Source of the DNA: Anaerolineales bacterium
GTDB taxonomy: Bacteria > Chloroflexota > Anaerolineae > Anaerolineales > Villigracilaceae
Assembly: GCA_017882065.1 (NCBI GenBank)
Contig: JADGQD010000100.1
Location: 1 to 7,314 of the forward strand
Reading direction: 5' to 3'
Length of the DNA stretch: 7,314 nucleotides
Below, piece by piece: positions 1-5,453 of this stretch. The position numbers were made by a program, and so were the translations under genes. How positions within the stretch are numbered: the stretch's first letter is position 1; every line of letters starts with the position of its first letter. The notes under the pieces are model-generated. The model was not told where the DNA came from, ran no database searches, and was given only the letters and a program-made list of their open reading frames with translations.

Positions 1-471
1 GCCTACGGCCAGTCCGCTCAGACCGAAGAAGACGATCGAGATGGTCTGGATGCGCAATAAGCTGACGGTCAGTGCTTGTTTATCCGGGGAGAAACCTGCC
101 CCGAGGAGGTATTGAACAATCGGCCCGGCAAAGAACGCCGCCAGTCCGGCCAGCAGGCTCATGAGCACCAGGATCAGGTTGGCGGTGGCTGAGGCCAGTT
201 TCCAGGCCGAGCCGCGGTCTTCTTTGACCAGGAACTTGACAAAGATGGGGATGAACGACGAGACCAGGATACCGCCCGCCATGATGGTCACCAGCGTTTC
301 CGACGGGCGGTTGGCAGCGTAGAAGGCATCCAGTTCCACACCGGCGCTGAAAGAGCCTGCAATCAGGATTTTTGCGGCCAGACCGGTCAACTGGCTGACG
401 ATAAAAGCCAGCATCACGGTCCCGGCGGCGCGGGCAATGCTGTGCTGGGGCTTGGTTTCGGTCTCGCTCAT
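1..471 (-). CDS. murJ: MurJ/MviN-family lipid II flippase, N-terminal part (runs off left edge)
   Basis: Translating the minus strand from ATG at 471 gives 157 open codons to the window edge; the C-terminal two thirds or more are missing, as MurJ proteins are usually about 500 residues. Family function: flips lipid II across the cytoplasmic membrane for peptidoglycan synthesis (MOP exporter superfamily). Visible: hydrophilic N-terminus, then likely membrane segments near residues 16-39, 57-80, 92-122 and 142-157. The stretch from E47-L-D-A-F50 through A65-G-G to S72-F-I-P-I-F77 matches the conserved early MurJ region (Asp-Ala-Phe, then Gly-rich, then a Phe-x-Pro turn). The start is forced: an in-frame TAA lies at 483-481, inside the -10 box. 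No Shine-Dalgarno site lies between that box and ATG, so the message is probably leaderless. The gene is divergent from all others here. Other MOP-family flippases such as O-antigen Wzx are possible but fit less well. Confidence 0.88.
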   Translation of the reverse strand, partial: MSETETKPQHSIARAAGTVMLAFIVSQLTGLAAKILIAGSFSAGVELDAFYAANRPSETLVTIMAGGILVSSFIPIFVKFLVKEDRGSAWKLASATANLILVLMSLLAGLAAFFAGPIVQYLLGAGFSPDKQALTVSLLRIQTISIVFFGLSGLAVG

Positions 472-508
472 GAGTCGGGATTATACTCCACGGTATGCCT
501 CCCCAAAC
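472..508 (-). promoter_or_regulatory. Promoter of murJ, probably giving a leaderless mRNA
   Basis: On the minus strand a perfect TATAAT (485 to 480) is followed by eight bases, CCCGACTC, and then ATG at 471. With usual -10 to start-site spacing, transcription would begin at or within a few bases of the ATG. The -35 region is weak: TTTGGG or GTTTGG lies at 16-17 bp spacing (502-508). No ribosome binding site fits in the eight bases. The VanW gene at 5454 has the same arrangement. Confidence 0.6.
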
Positions 509-530
509 CAGAAATCCTGCCCGGGGAGTG

Positions 531-720
531 GCTAATTTTGTGGGCTAAGCACTATATTCACCACAGAGCCCACAGTCCCCTCGGGGATGATAAGAGCACT
601 GAGATTTACCTTCGTTTTTGCTCTGTGAACTCTCCCGGAAGGACACCGGGACGGTGCGTGTTCCACCAGCTCCAGAAGCTGCCGGGGTCCGTGGTAATGC
701 TTTTAGCCCATGTTTTTAGC
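531..720. repeat. Degenerate palindromic (MITE-like) intergenic element with symmetric terminal inverted repeats
   Basis: The ends mirror each other. The left end is GCTAA (531-535), five bases, then TGGGCTAA (541-548). The right end is TTAGCCCA (703-710), five bases, then TTAGC (716-720). Further in, ACCAC (560-564) mirrors GTGGT (691-695), and CACAGAG (562-568) is complementary to CTCTGTG (621-627). Small hairpins lie inside: CCCC/GGGG (577-586), CCCGG/CCGGG (634-650) and CAGCT/AGCTG (667-681). The CACAGAG...CTCTGTG theme resembles palindromic intergenic repeats seen in many bacterial genomes, here eroded; this is recognition from memory. No transposase and no clear target-site duplication were seen. 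It could be a non-autonomous mobile element, a structured RNA, or a decayed copy of either. A 96-codon open frame across it (442-732, plus) has no family resemblance and overlaps murJ, so I do not call it a gene. Confidence 0.5.
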
Positions 721-728
721 AGAAACGG

Positions 729-806
729 CTAGAGTTGGGTGGAGGCTGCGCAGGCCAGAACCAGGATCAGGGCCAGGAGGGGGAGCCTGAGACGTTTCAG
801 CACCAT
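729..806 (-). CDS. Possible 25-residue lipoprotein-like peptide, or remnant of a lipoprotein gene
   Basis: ATG at 806 on the minus strand opens a 25-codon frame ending in TAG (731-729). It has the form of a lipoprotein signal peptide: positive N-terminus (K4, R5, R7), a Leu-rich hydrophobic core (residues 8-17), and a lipobox-like V-L-A-C with Cys at residue 19, leaving only seven mature residues (C-A-A-S-T-Q-L). Leu at -2 is not the commonest lipobox residue. A TAGTAT sequence (818-813) lies six bases upstream, a weak -10, and its TAG is an in-frame stop that fixes the start. There is no Shine-Dalgarno site. After the stop the frame stays open only nine more codons, so no long coding region was simply cut by the TAG. 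Either a tiny entericidin-like lipoprotein or the signal-peptide remnant of a lost gene next to the repeat element; chance is also possible. Confidence 0.3.
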   Translation of the reverse strand: MVLKRLRLPLLALILVLACAASTQL

Positions 807-839
807 CCCAATATACTACCAACGAAATTGGAACTTATG

Positions 840-854
840 TGCTATCTTATAGCA
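840..854. promoter_or_regulatory. Dyad at the -35 position of the PLD-like gene, candidate operator
   Basis: TGCTAT-CTT-ATAGCA is a perfect 6-bp inverted repeat with a 3-bp centre (840-845 and 849-854). It lies exactly where a -35 box should be for the TATAAT at 863-868, and no -35 consensus is present there. A dyad replacing the -35 box suggests binding by a regulator, either an activator standing in for the -35 contact or a repressor. A 6-bp dyad can also occur by chance in an AT-rich spacer. Confidence 0.35.
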
Positions 855-862
855 GGAAGCAG

Positions 863-868
863 TATAAT
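863..868 (+). promoter_or_regulatory. -10 box of the PLD-like lipoprotein gene
   Basis: A perfect TATAAT is followed by about 35 bases to the TTG start at 904. Transcription would begin near 875, leaving a short leader of about 29 bases that carries the GAGGAA ribosome binding site. The -35 position (840-845) has a dyad rather than a consensus hexamer. Confidence 0.5.
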
Positions 869-890
869 CATGCCACTCCAATGGTTACTA

Positions 891-896
891 GAGGAA
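891..896 (+). promoter_or_regulatory. Ribosome binding site supporting the TTG start of the PLD-like gene
   Basis: GAGGAA lies seven bases before TTG at 904. An in-frame TAG at 889-891 excludes any earlier start, and the next in-frame ATG is more than 100 codons inside the protein, so this site and the signal peptide together fix the unusual TTG start. Confidence 0.65.
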
Positions 897-903
897 TCTT
901 AGT

Positions 904-1989
904 TTGAAGCCTCAAAATAATGCGCGTAGCCAGTATATTATCATTCTTCTGGTACTGACGCTGGTCTTAACTTCTTGCATTCCCTCGACCCCTGACCTGC
1001 CAACGCGGCTCCCGATCACGCCTGACACCGGACCCGCGACCGGCTGGCTCGAAATCTTTTTCACCAACCCGGCCGCACCCCACGCAGCAGACTACGAGGG
1101 CGGCCCGGATGAAATTCTGGCGGCTGCCATTGACCAGGCGCGTCTTTCCGTGGATGTGGCCGCCTATAGTCTAAACCTGTGGAGCATTCGCGACGCCCTC
1201 ATCCATGCTCATCAACGCGGGGTGGTGGTGCGTATGGTGATGGAAAGCGACAATATGGATAACCGGGAAGTCCAGCAGATCCTGGATGCCGGGATTCCCA
1301 TCATCGGCGACCAGCGCGAGGGTCTGATGCACGATAAGTTCGTCGTGATTGACCACTCGGAGGTCTGGACTGGCTCGATGAATTACACTACCAACGGAGC
1401 TTACCAGGACAACAACAATCTCATCCGCATCCGCTCGACAAAGGTTGCAGAAAATTTTACTAACGAGATCTATGAAATGTTCGAAGAAAACCTGTTCGGA
1501 CCGGACATTGGCGCGGCAACCCCCAATCCCAGTTTGAACATTGACGGAACGTCGGTAGAAATCGCCTTCTCGCCGGAGGACGACGTCGCGGCGCGTATCC
1601 TGTTACTGCTTCAGGGTGCGCAGGAAAGTATTTATTACATGGCCTATTCCTTTACTGCCAACGATCTCGGTGACGCCATCCGCCAGCGCGCGGCGGACGG
1701 TCTGATCGTGGTAGGGGTGATGGACGACGAACAAATCAATTCCAATCAGGGTACAGAGTACGATCCGTTCAAGCAAGCTGGACTGGATGTGCGGCGGGAT
1801 GGCAATGCCGGGCAGATGCACCACAAGGTTATCATTATTGACCGCTCCATCGTCATCGCCGGCTCCTATAACTTCACCGCCAGCGCTGAGGAACAGAACG
1901 ATGAGAACGTAATCATCATCTACAATGCGGACGTAGCCGCGCAATATTTGGCCGAGTTTCAGCGCGTTTATGATCAGGCGCAGCCGTAA
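904..1989 (+). CDS. Phospholipase D/nuclease-like lipoprotein with two HKD motifs
   Basis: 361 residues, TTG start with GAGGAA at seven bases. Residues 1-25 form a lipoprotein signal: hydrophobic I12-L22, then lipobox L-T-S-C with Cys25 as the predicted lipidated residue. The mature protein should therefore be membrane-anchored and face outside, behind a short Pro/Thr-rich tether (about 26-46). Two PLD catalytic motifs (HxKx4D) are intact: H143/K145/D150, followed by G-S-M-N-Y-T, and H306/K308/D313, followed by G-S-Y-N-F-T. The duplicated fold is typical of the PLD superfamily, which cleaves phosphodiester bonds in phospholipids or nucleic acids by a phosphohistidine intermediate. The sequence looks closer to the compact PLDc_2/Nuc-like branch than to large phospholipases D. 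Extracellular nuclease (DNA scavenging) and lipid hydrolase or transferase are both possible, and the sequence does not decide. It has its own promoter and is separated from the ATPase gene by 104 bp with another promoter. Confidence 0.88.
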   Translation: MKPQNNARSQYIIILLVLTLVLTSCIPSTPDLPTRLPITPDTGPATGWLEIFFTNPAAPHAADYEGGPDEILAAAIDQARLSVDVAAYSLNLWSIRDALIHAHQRGVVVRMVMESDNMDNREVQQILDAGIPIIGDQREGLMHDKFVVIDHSEVWTGSMNYTTNGAYQDNNNLIRIRSTKVAENFTNEIYEMFEENLFGPDIGAATPNPSLNIDGTSVEIAFSPEDDVAARILLLLQGAQESIYYMAYSFTANDLGDAIRQRAADGLIVVGVMDDEQINSNQGTEYDPFKQAGLDVRRDGNAGQMHHKVIIIDRSIVIAGSYNFTASAEEQNDENVIIIYNADVAAQYLAEFQRVYDQAQP

Positions 1990-2040
1990 TTGGTACGGGC
2001 GACGAAACATCACTCATATTTCGTTGCTCTGAAAATACCG

Positions 2041-2069
2041 TTGCCATTTTTCGTCAGTTAGAGTAAAGT
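2041..2069 (+). promoter_or_regulatory. Sigma-70-type promoter of the ATPase-methyltransferase pair
   Basis: TTGCCA (2041-2046, five of six matches to the -35 consensus) and TAAAGT (2064-2069, four of six to the -10 consensus) are 17 bp apart, the optimal spacing. Transcription would start near 2076, giving a leader of roughly 18 bases that includes GGAGG at 2083-2087. Confidence 0.5.
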
Positions 2070-2082
2070 ATCCACCAGAACC

Positions 2083-2087
2083 GGAGG
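2083..2087 (+). promoter_or_regulatory. Ribosome binding site that selects ATG 2094 for the ATPase gene
   Basis: A perfect GGAGG ends directly before a possible TTG start at 2088, which is too close to use it. ATG at 2094, in the same frame, has the normal six-base spacing and is the better start. Confidence 0.75.
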
Positions 2088-2093
2088 TTGCCC

Positions 2094-4679
2094 ATGAGCG
2101 ACAAATTCTATCTTGGCCGTCTTTATGACCCCACACAGGCTAAAGTCACCGACCAGCCCTTGCAGTATGACCCCGCAGACCTGACCACTCACGCGGTGGT
2201 GACCGGCATGACCGGCTCCGGCAAGACCGGCCTGTGCATTGCCCTGATGGAGGAAGCAGCCTTGCAAGGGATCCCCGCCATCCTGATCGACCCGAAAGGC
2301 GACCTGACCAACCTCCTGCTGCACTTCCCCGACCTGGCTCCGCAGGACTTCCAGCCCTGGCTCGACCCCGAACTGGCCCGCCGCGCCGGAAAATCTGTCG
2401 AGCAGGCCTCCACCGGCGCCGCCCTAGCCTGGCGTAACGGACTGGCCGAGTGGGGCATCACCCATGAACGCATGGTGGCACTCAAGAACGCCGCCGAGTT
2501 TGCCATCTACACCCCCGGCTCGGACGCGGGGATCCCGGTCAGTGTGTTGTCGTCGTTGGCGGCACCCGGCCTGGACTGGGCGACCAACCGCGAGATCCTG
2601 ACCGAGCGCATTTCCAGCACGGTCACGGCCATTCTGGGGCTGGTCGGTTTCAATGAACTTGACCCAATCCGTTCGCGCGAACACATCCTGCTCTCCAACA
2701 TCTTTCAGTCTGCCTGGAGCCAGAATAAATCCCTGGATCTGAACGAACTCATTCTGCAAATTCAGACTCCGCCCTTCGACAAGCTCGGTGCTTTTCCAGT
2801 GGATACATTCTTCCCGGCCAAGGACCGTATGGATTTGGCCCTGCAGATCAACAATATCCTGGCCGCCCCAACTTTCGAACTATGGCGCATCGGCCAGCCG
2901 CTGGATATTGCCGCCCTGTTGCGCGCCCCGGATGGCCGACCGCGCCACAGCGTTTTCTACATTGCCCACCTATCGGACGCCGAGCGCATGTTCTTTGTTA
3001 CATTGCTCCTGTCGGCGGTGGAGACCTGGATGCGCACCCAATCCGGCGCGACCAGCCTGCGCGCCATCCTCTATATGGACGAAATCTTTGGCTATCTTCC
3101 GCCGACGGCTATCCCTCCATCCAAACTGCCGCTCCTGCGCATGCTCAAACAGGCGCGCGCTTTCGGCCTGGGCCTGCTGCTTGCCACGCAGAACCCGGTG
3201 GACGTGGACTACAAAGCCCTTTCCAATGCCGGCACTTGGTTCATCGGAAAACTCCAAACCGAACAAGACAAACAGCGATTGCTGGATGGCCTGGAAAGCG
3301 TGGCCGCCGGCGCCCTTGACCGCAGCACGATAGACAAGCTGATCTCCGGCCTGGGCAAGCGCGTGTTCATCATGCAGAACGTCCACGAGAAATTGCCGAT
3401 CGTTTACCAGACGCGCTGGACGATGAATTTCCTGGCCGGCCCCCTGACGCGCGCCCAGATCCCGGCGCTGAATAAACTGGTTGGGGCGGGGTTCCAGTTG
3501 CCAGACTCCAGTATTCAGTCATCAGGAAGTGGTGTTCGGCCAGCCGTCTCCGCGCCGGAACAAACTGCCGTTCCCGAAGGCTTTGACCCCTTCCCGGTGG
3601 CAACGCCTATTCCGGTTGACGCAATCCCCTCGCCCAGTGTCCGCGGTCCATCGTCTGCTGGAGGTAGCGTGACCCGTCCTTCTGCCCCGGCCGGGATCGC
3701 CGAATTTTTCCTCCCGCTGAATTTGTCTTTCACCAAATCCGTTGCCGTTTCGGGCGAATCTCTTCCGGCTGACTCTGCCCCGACAGGCCTGCTCTATTAC
3801 CCGGCGCTGATCGCCTCGGCTCAAGTGCGCTTTCTGGACCGGAAATATAACCTGGATACCGAGCAGGTCAAGTCGGCGCTGGTGACTGTACTTGATAAAC
3901 GCGGCGTCATCCACTGGGACGATTTCGTCGCCAGGGTGCCGGATGCCGCCGTTATGGACCCGGCTCCCGACCCGCAAGCGCGCTTCGCCAGCCTGGACGC
4001 GCCGCTCTCGGACGCGAAGTTAATCGCCGTTCTACAGCGTGATTTCGCCGATTGGGTCTACCGCACCAGCAAGATCATTGTGCGCTCCAACCAGGCCCTC
4101 GGGCTGTATGCCACACCGGATGTCTCGCAGGCCGAGTTCATGAAGGCCTGCGCGGACGCCGCTCGTGAGGCCCGCGAGGCGGAAATGGCAAAAGCCACCA
4201 CCGCTCTTGACCGGCAGATTGCTGCATTGAACGCGAAACTGAACAAAGAGCAGCGCGAATTGCAGCAAGACCAGACCGAACTGCAAGAGCGCAAGCGCGA
4301 AGAGTTGGTGTCTGGTGCCGAGACGGTCTTCAGCTTGCTGGGCGGACGCCGCAGCCGGAGGATTTCTTCGGCGATGAGCAAACACCGCATGACCCAACAA
4401 TCCAAGGGCGATGTGGCCGAGTCCGTAGATGTGATTGCGGAATACAAGCAGCAATTGACCCAACTCGAGCAGACTCGCCAGGAAGCCCTGGACGAAGCCG
4501 GATCCAAATGGGGTGAGGTGGTCAATAACATTACCGAGATTCCTGTCCTGCCCAAGAAGACGGATATTTACGTCAATCTGTTTGGTGTGGCCTGGCTGCC
4601 GTATTATCAGGTAAAGTCCGGCGACCAGATGGTTGAAATCCCGGCGTTCCAGCAGGGGTGGACACCGTCCACCTTGTAG
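2094..4679 (+). CDS. HerA/FtsK-class P-loop ATPase with proline-rich linker and coiled-coil C-terminus
   Basis: 861 residues from ATG 2094; ATG is chosen over in-frame TTG 2088 by its spacing to GGAGG. The N-terminal half is a P-loop ATPase: Walker A G-M-T-G-S-G-K-T (38-45), then A-I-L-I-D-P-K-G-D-L (62-71), a strand typical of HerA/VirB4/FtsK-like proteins; Walker B ending in D329-E330 (Y-M-D-E); and A-T-Q-N-P (364-368), the Gln-bearing motif after Walker B. HerA-like proteins form hexameric rings that translocate DNA or remodel nucleoprotein, so a cytoplasmic DNA-related motor is likely; the substrate is unknown. A Pro/Ser/Gly-rich linker follows at about 470-533. The C-terminal part has charged heptad-like helices at about 684-738 and 780-805 (coiled coil) and ends in a compact hydrophobic segment (about 815-861). 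No nuclease motif was recognised. The methyltransferase gene follows 14 bp downstream. Known HerA partners such as NurA, SIR2 or DUF4297 proteins are not seen nearby. Confidence 0.82.
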   Translation: MSDKFYLGRLYDPTQAKVTDQPLQYDPADLTTHAVVTGMTGSGKTGLCIALMEEAALQGIPAILIDPKGDLTNLLLHFPDLAPQDFQPWLDPELARRAGKSVEQASTGAALAWRNGLAEWGITHERMVALKNAAEFAIYTPGSDAGIPVSVLSSLAAPGLDWATNREILTERISSTVTAILGLVGFNELDPIRSREHILLSNIFQSAWSQNKSLDLNELILQIQTPPFDKLGAFPVDTFFPAKDRMDLALQINNILAAPTFELWRIGQPLDIAALLRAPDGRPRHSVFYIAHLSDAERMFFVTLLLSAVETWMRTQSGATSLRAILYMDEIFGYLPPTAIPPSKLPLLRMLKQARAFGLGLLLATQNPVDVDYKALSNAGTWFIGKLQTEQDKQRLLDGLESVAAGALDRSTIDKLISGLGKRVFIMQNVHEKLPIVYQTRWTMNFLAGPLTRAQIPALNKLVGAGFQLPDSSIQSSGSGVRPAVSAPEQTAVPEGFDPFPVATPIPVDAIPSPSVRGPSSAGGSVTRPSAPAGIAEFFLPLNLSFTKSVAVSGESLPADSAPTGLLYYPALIASAQVRFLDRKYNLDTEQVKSALVTVLDKRGVIHWDDFVARVPDAAVMDPAPDPQARFASLDAPLSDAKLIAVLQRDFADWVYRTSKIIVRSNQALGLYATPDVSQAEFMKACADAAREAREAEMAKATTALDRQIAALNAKLNKEQRELQQDQTELQERKREELVSGAETVFSLLGGRRSRRISSAMSKHRMTQQSKGDVAESVDVIAEYKQQLTQLEQTRQEALDEAGSKWGEVVNNITEIPVLPKKTDIYVNLFGVAWLPYYQVKSGDQMVEIPAFQQGWTPSTL

Positions 4680-4684
4680 CTGAA

Positions 4685-4689
4685 AGGGA
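4685..4689 (+). promoter_or_regulatory. Ribosome binding site supporting ATG 4694 of the methyltransferase gene
   Basis: AGGGA sits four bases before ATG 4694, a little close but usable. The alternative, GTG 4658, would overlap the ATPase gene by 22 bases and add 12 polar residues before the first membrane helix. ATG 4694 places that helix at the N-terminus, as expected for the family. Confidence 0.5.
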
Positions 4690-4693
4690 AGAA

Positions 4694-5305
4694 ATGCTCT
4701 GGATTGTTTTATCGGTACTCCTCTGGGGCTTGCTCCACTCGCTGCTCGCTTCGCTCAAGGGCAAAGAATTGGCGCGGCAGGTTTTCGGTATGCGCGTGAA
4801 CCGTGTTTACCGGCTGGCGTATAACGTTTTCGCCGGGGTAAGTTTCCTGCCGGTACTGGCGGTTATGTTTCTCGTCTCTGATCACCCCCTGTACATCGTC
4901 CCGTTCCCCTGGTCAGGGCCGATGATCCTGGGCGAATTCCTGGCTGTGATCGTATTGATAGCTGGTTTTTTCCAGAGCCGTCCGCTTGAATTTTTGGGGA
5001 TTTCCCAGTTGGGTTCGTCTATTGAAGAACCTGCGCGGTTGACAACCGGCGGCCTATTTCACTACGTCCGGCATCCGCTGTATTCAGCCGGGCTGGCGTT
5101 CATCTGGTTGATGCCGCTGATGACCGTCAACGTTCTGGCGATCAACATTGCCCTGACGGTCTACGTTATCACCGGTGCGTACTTCGAAGAGCGCAAACTG
5201 CGGCGTGAGTTCGGGCAGGATTATGCCAATTACATGGCTGCCACGCCCATGTTCATCCCGTTCTTGAAAGGGAACAAATCGCGCCGCGAATCGTCTGGTC
5301 TTTAG
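4694..5305 (+). CDS. Isoprenylcysteine carboxyl methyltransferase (ICMT)/NnrU-like integral membrane protein
   Basis: 203 residues from ATG 4694. Very hydrophobic, with likely membrane segments near residues 2-20, 43-63, 74-97 and about 128-162. The C-terminal signature is that of the ICMT/PEMT-like fold: G-G-L-F-H-Y-V-R-H-P-L-Y-S-A-G (H123, R126, H127, P128, Y130), a double membrane span, then E165-E166-R with K and L, and an R-E-F-G-x-D-Y-x-x-Y tail. In family members the R-H-P and E-E motifs bind S-adenosylmethionine. Bacterial members methylate small or lipid-like substrates, and many are uncharacterised; no substrate can be named from sequence. The 14-bp gap and lack of a clear promoter before it indicate co-transcription with the upstream ATPase. 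A strong hairpin lies 26 bp after its stop. An NnrU-type role is a less specific alternative name for the same fold. Confidence 0.8.
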   Translation: MLWIVLSVLLWGLLHSLLASLKGKELARQVFGMRVNRVYRLAYNVFAGVSFLPVLAVMFLVSDHPLYIVPFPWSGPMILGEFLAVIVLIAGFFQSRPLEFLGISQLGSSIEEPARLTTGGLFHYVRHPLYSAGLAFIWLMPLMTVNVLAINIALTVYVITGAYFEERKLRREFGQDYANYMAATPMFIPFLKGNKSRRESSGL

Positions 5306-5331
5306 TAATCCCCGTGATAGAGGGAAAGATA

Positions 5332-5370
5332 TGGGAGTGTTGGGCGGGCGAAGCCCGCCCAACACTCCCA
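5332..5370. terminator. Perfect 18-bp-stem hairpin with GAA loop; terminator or REP-like palindrome
   Basis: Positions 5332-5349 pair without mismatch with 5353-5370 around a three-base GAA loop. The tip reads GCGAAGC (5348-5354), a heptamer known to form an unusually stable DNA mini-hairpin. The stem is very GC-rich, with GGGCGGGC against GCCCGCCC. Only three Ts (5372-5374) follow on the plus strand and none is strong on the other side, so it is a poor classical Rho-independent terminator. Its place between the methyltransferase stop and the VanW promoter still suits transcript termination or 3' end protection. A dispersed repetitive palindrome is equally possible. Confidence 0.6.
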
Positions 5371-5412
5371 ATTTGCCCCAGTGCACGGCGATTCTAAGAG
5401 AACCGAATTATC

Positions 5413-5453
5413 TTGAACCAAGAGTCCTTTCGCACGGTGTATAATCACTGACA
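5413..5453 (+). promoter_or_regulatory. Promoter of the VanW-family gene, probably giving a leaderless mRNA
   Basis: A perfect TATAAT (5440-5445) is followed by eight bases, CACTGACA, and then ATG at 5454, the same geometry as murJ. TTGAAC at 5413-5418 resembles a -35 box, but its 21-bp spacing is too long to be optimal. No Shine-Dalgarno site fits between the -10 box and the start. Confidence 0.6.

Noticed and set aside
442..732. A 96-codon plus-strand frame across the murJ start and the palindromic element
   Set aside because: It overlaps the murJ start region on the opposite strand, has no family resemblance and runs through the inverted repeats; it has no convincing ribosome binding site.
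2000..2026. A hairpin (acgaaa/tttcgt plus flanking pairs) after the PLD-like gene as a terminator
   Set aside because: The stem is short and AT-rich, includes a G-U pair, has an 11-base loop, and no T-tract follows. The small CCGTA/TACGG hairpin at the stop codon (1984-1998) is equally weak.
2788..3333. Long alternative frames inside the ATPase gene (for example 181 codons at 2788-3333)
   Set aside because: These are shadow frames of a GC-rich gene with intact Walker motifs in the main frame. Their translations are rich in Arg, Pro, Ala, Trp and Cys, without recognisable domains.
904..4679. PLD-like nuclease plus HerA-like ATPase as an antiphage defence pair
   Set aside because: The PLD-like protein has a lipoprotein signal and should be outside the cell membrane, while the ATPase is cytoplasmic. 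The genes have separate promoters, and no other defence gene is present.
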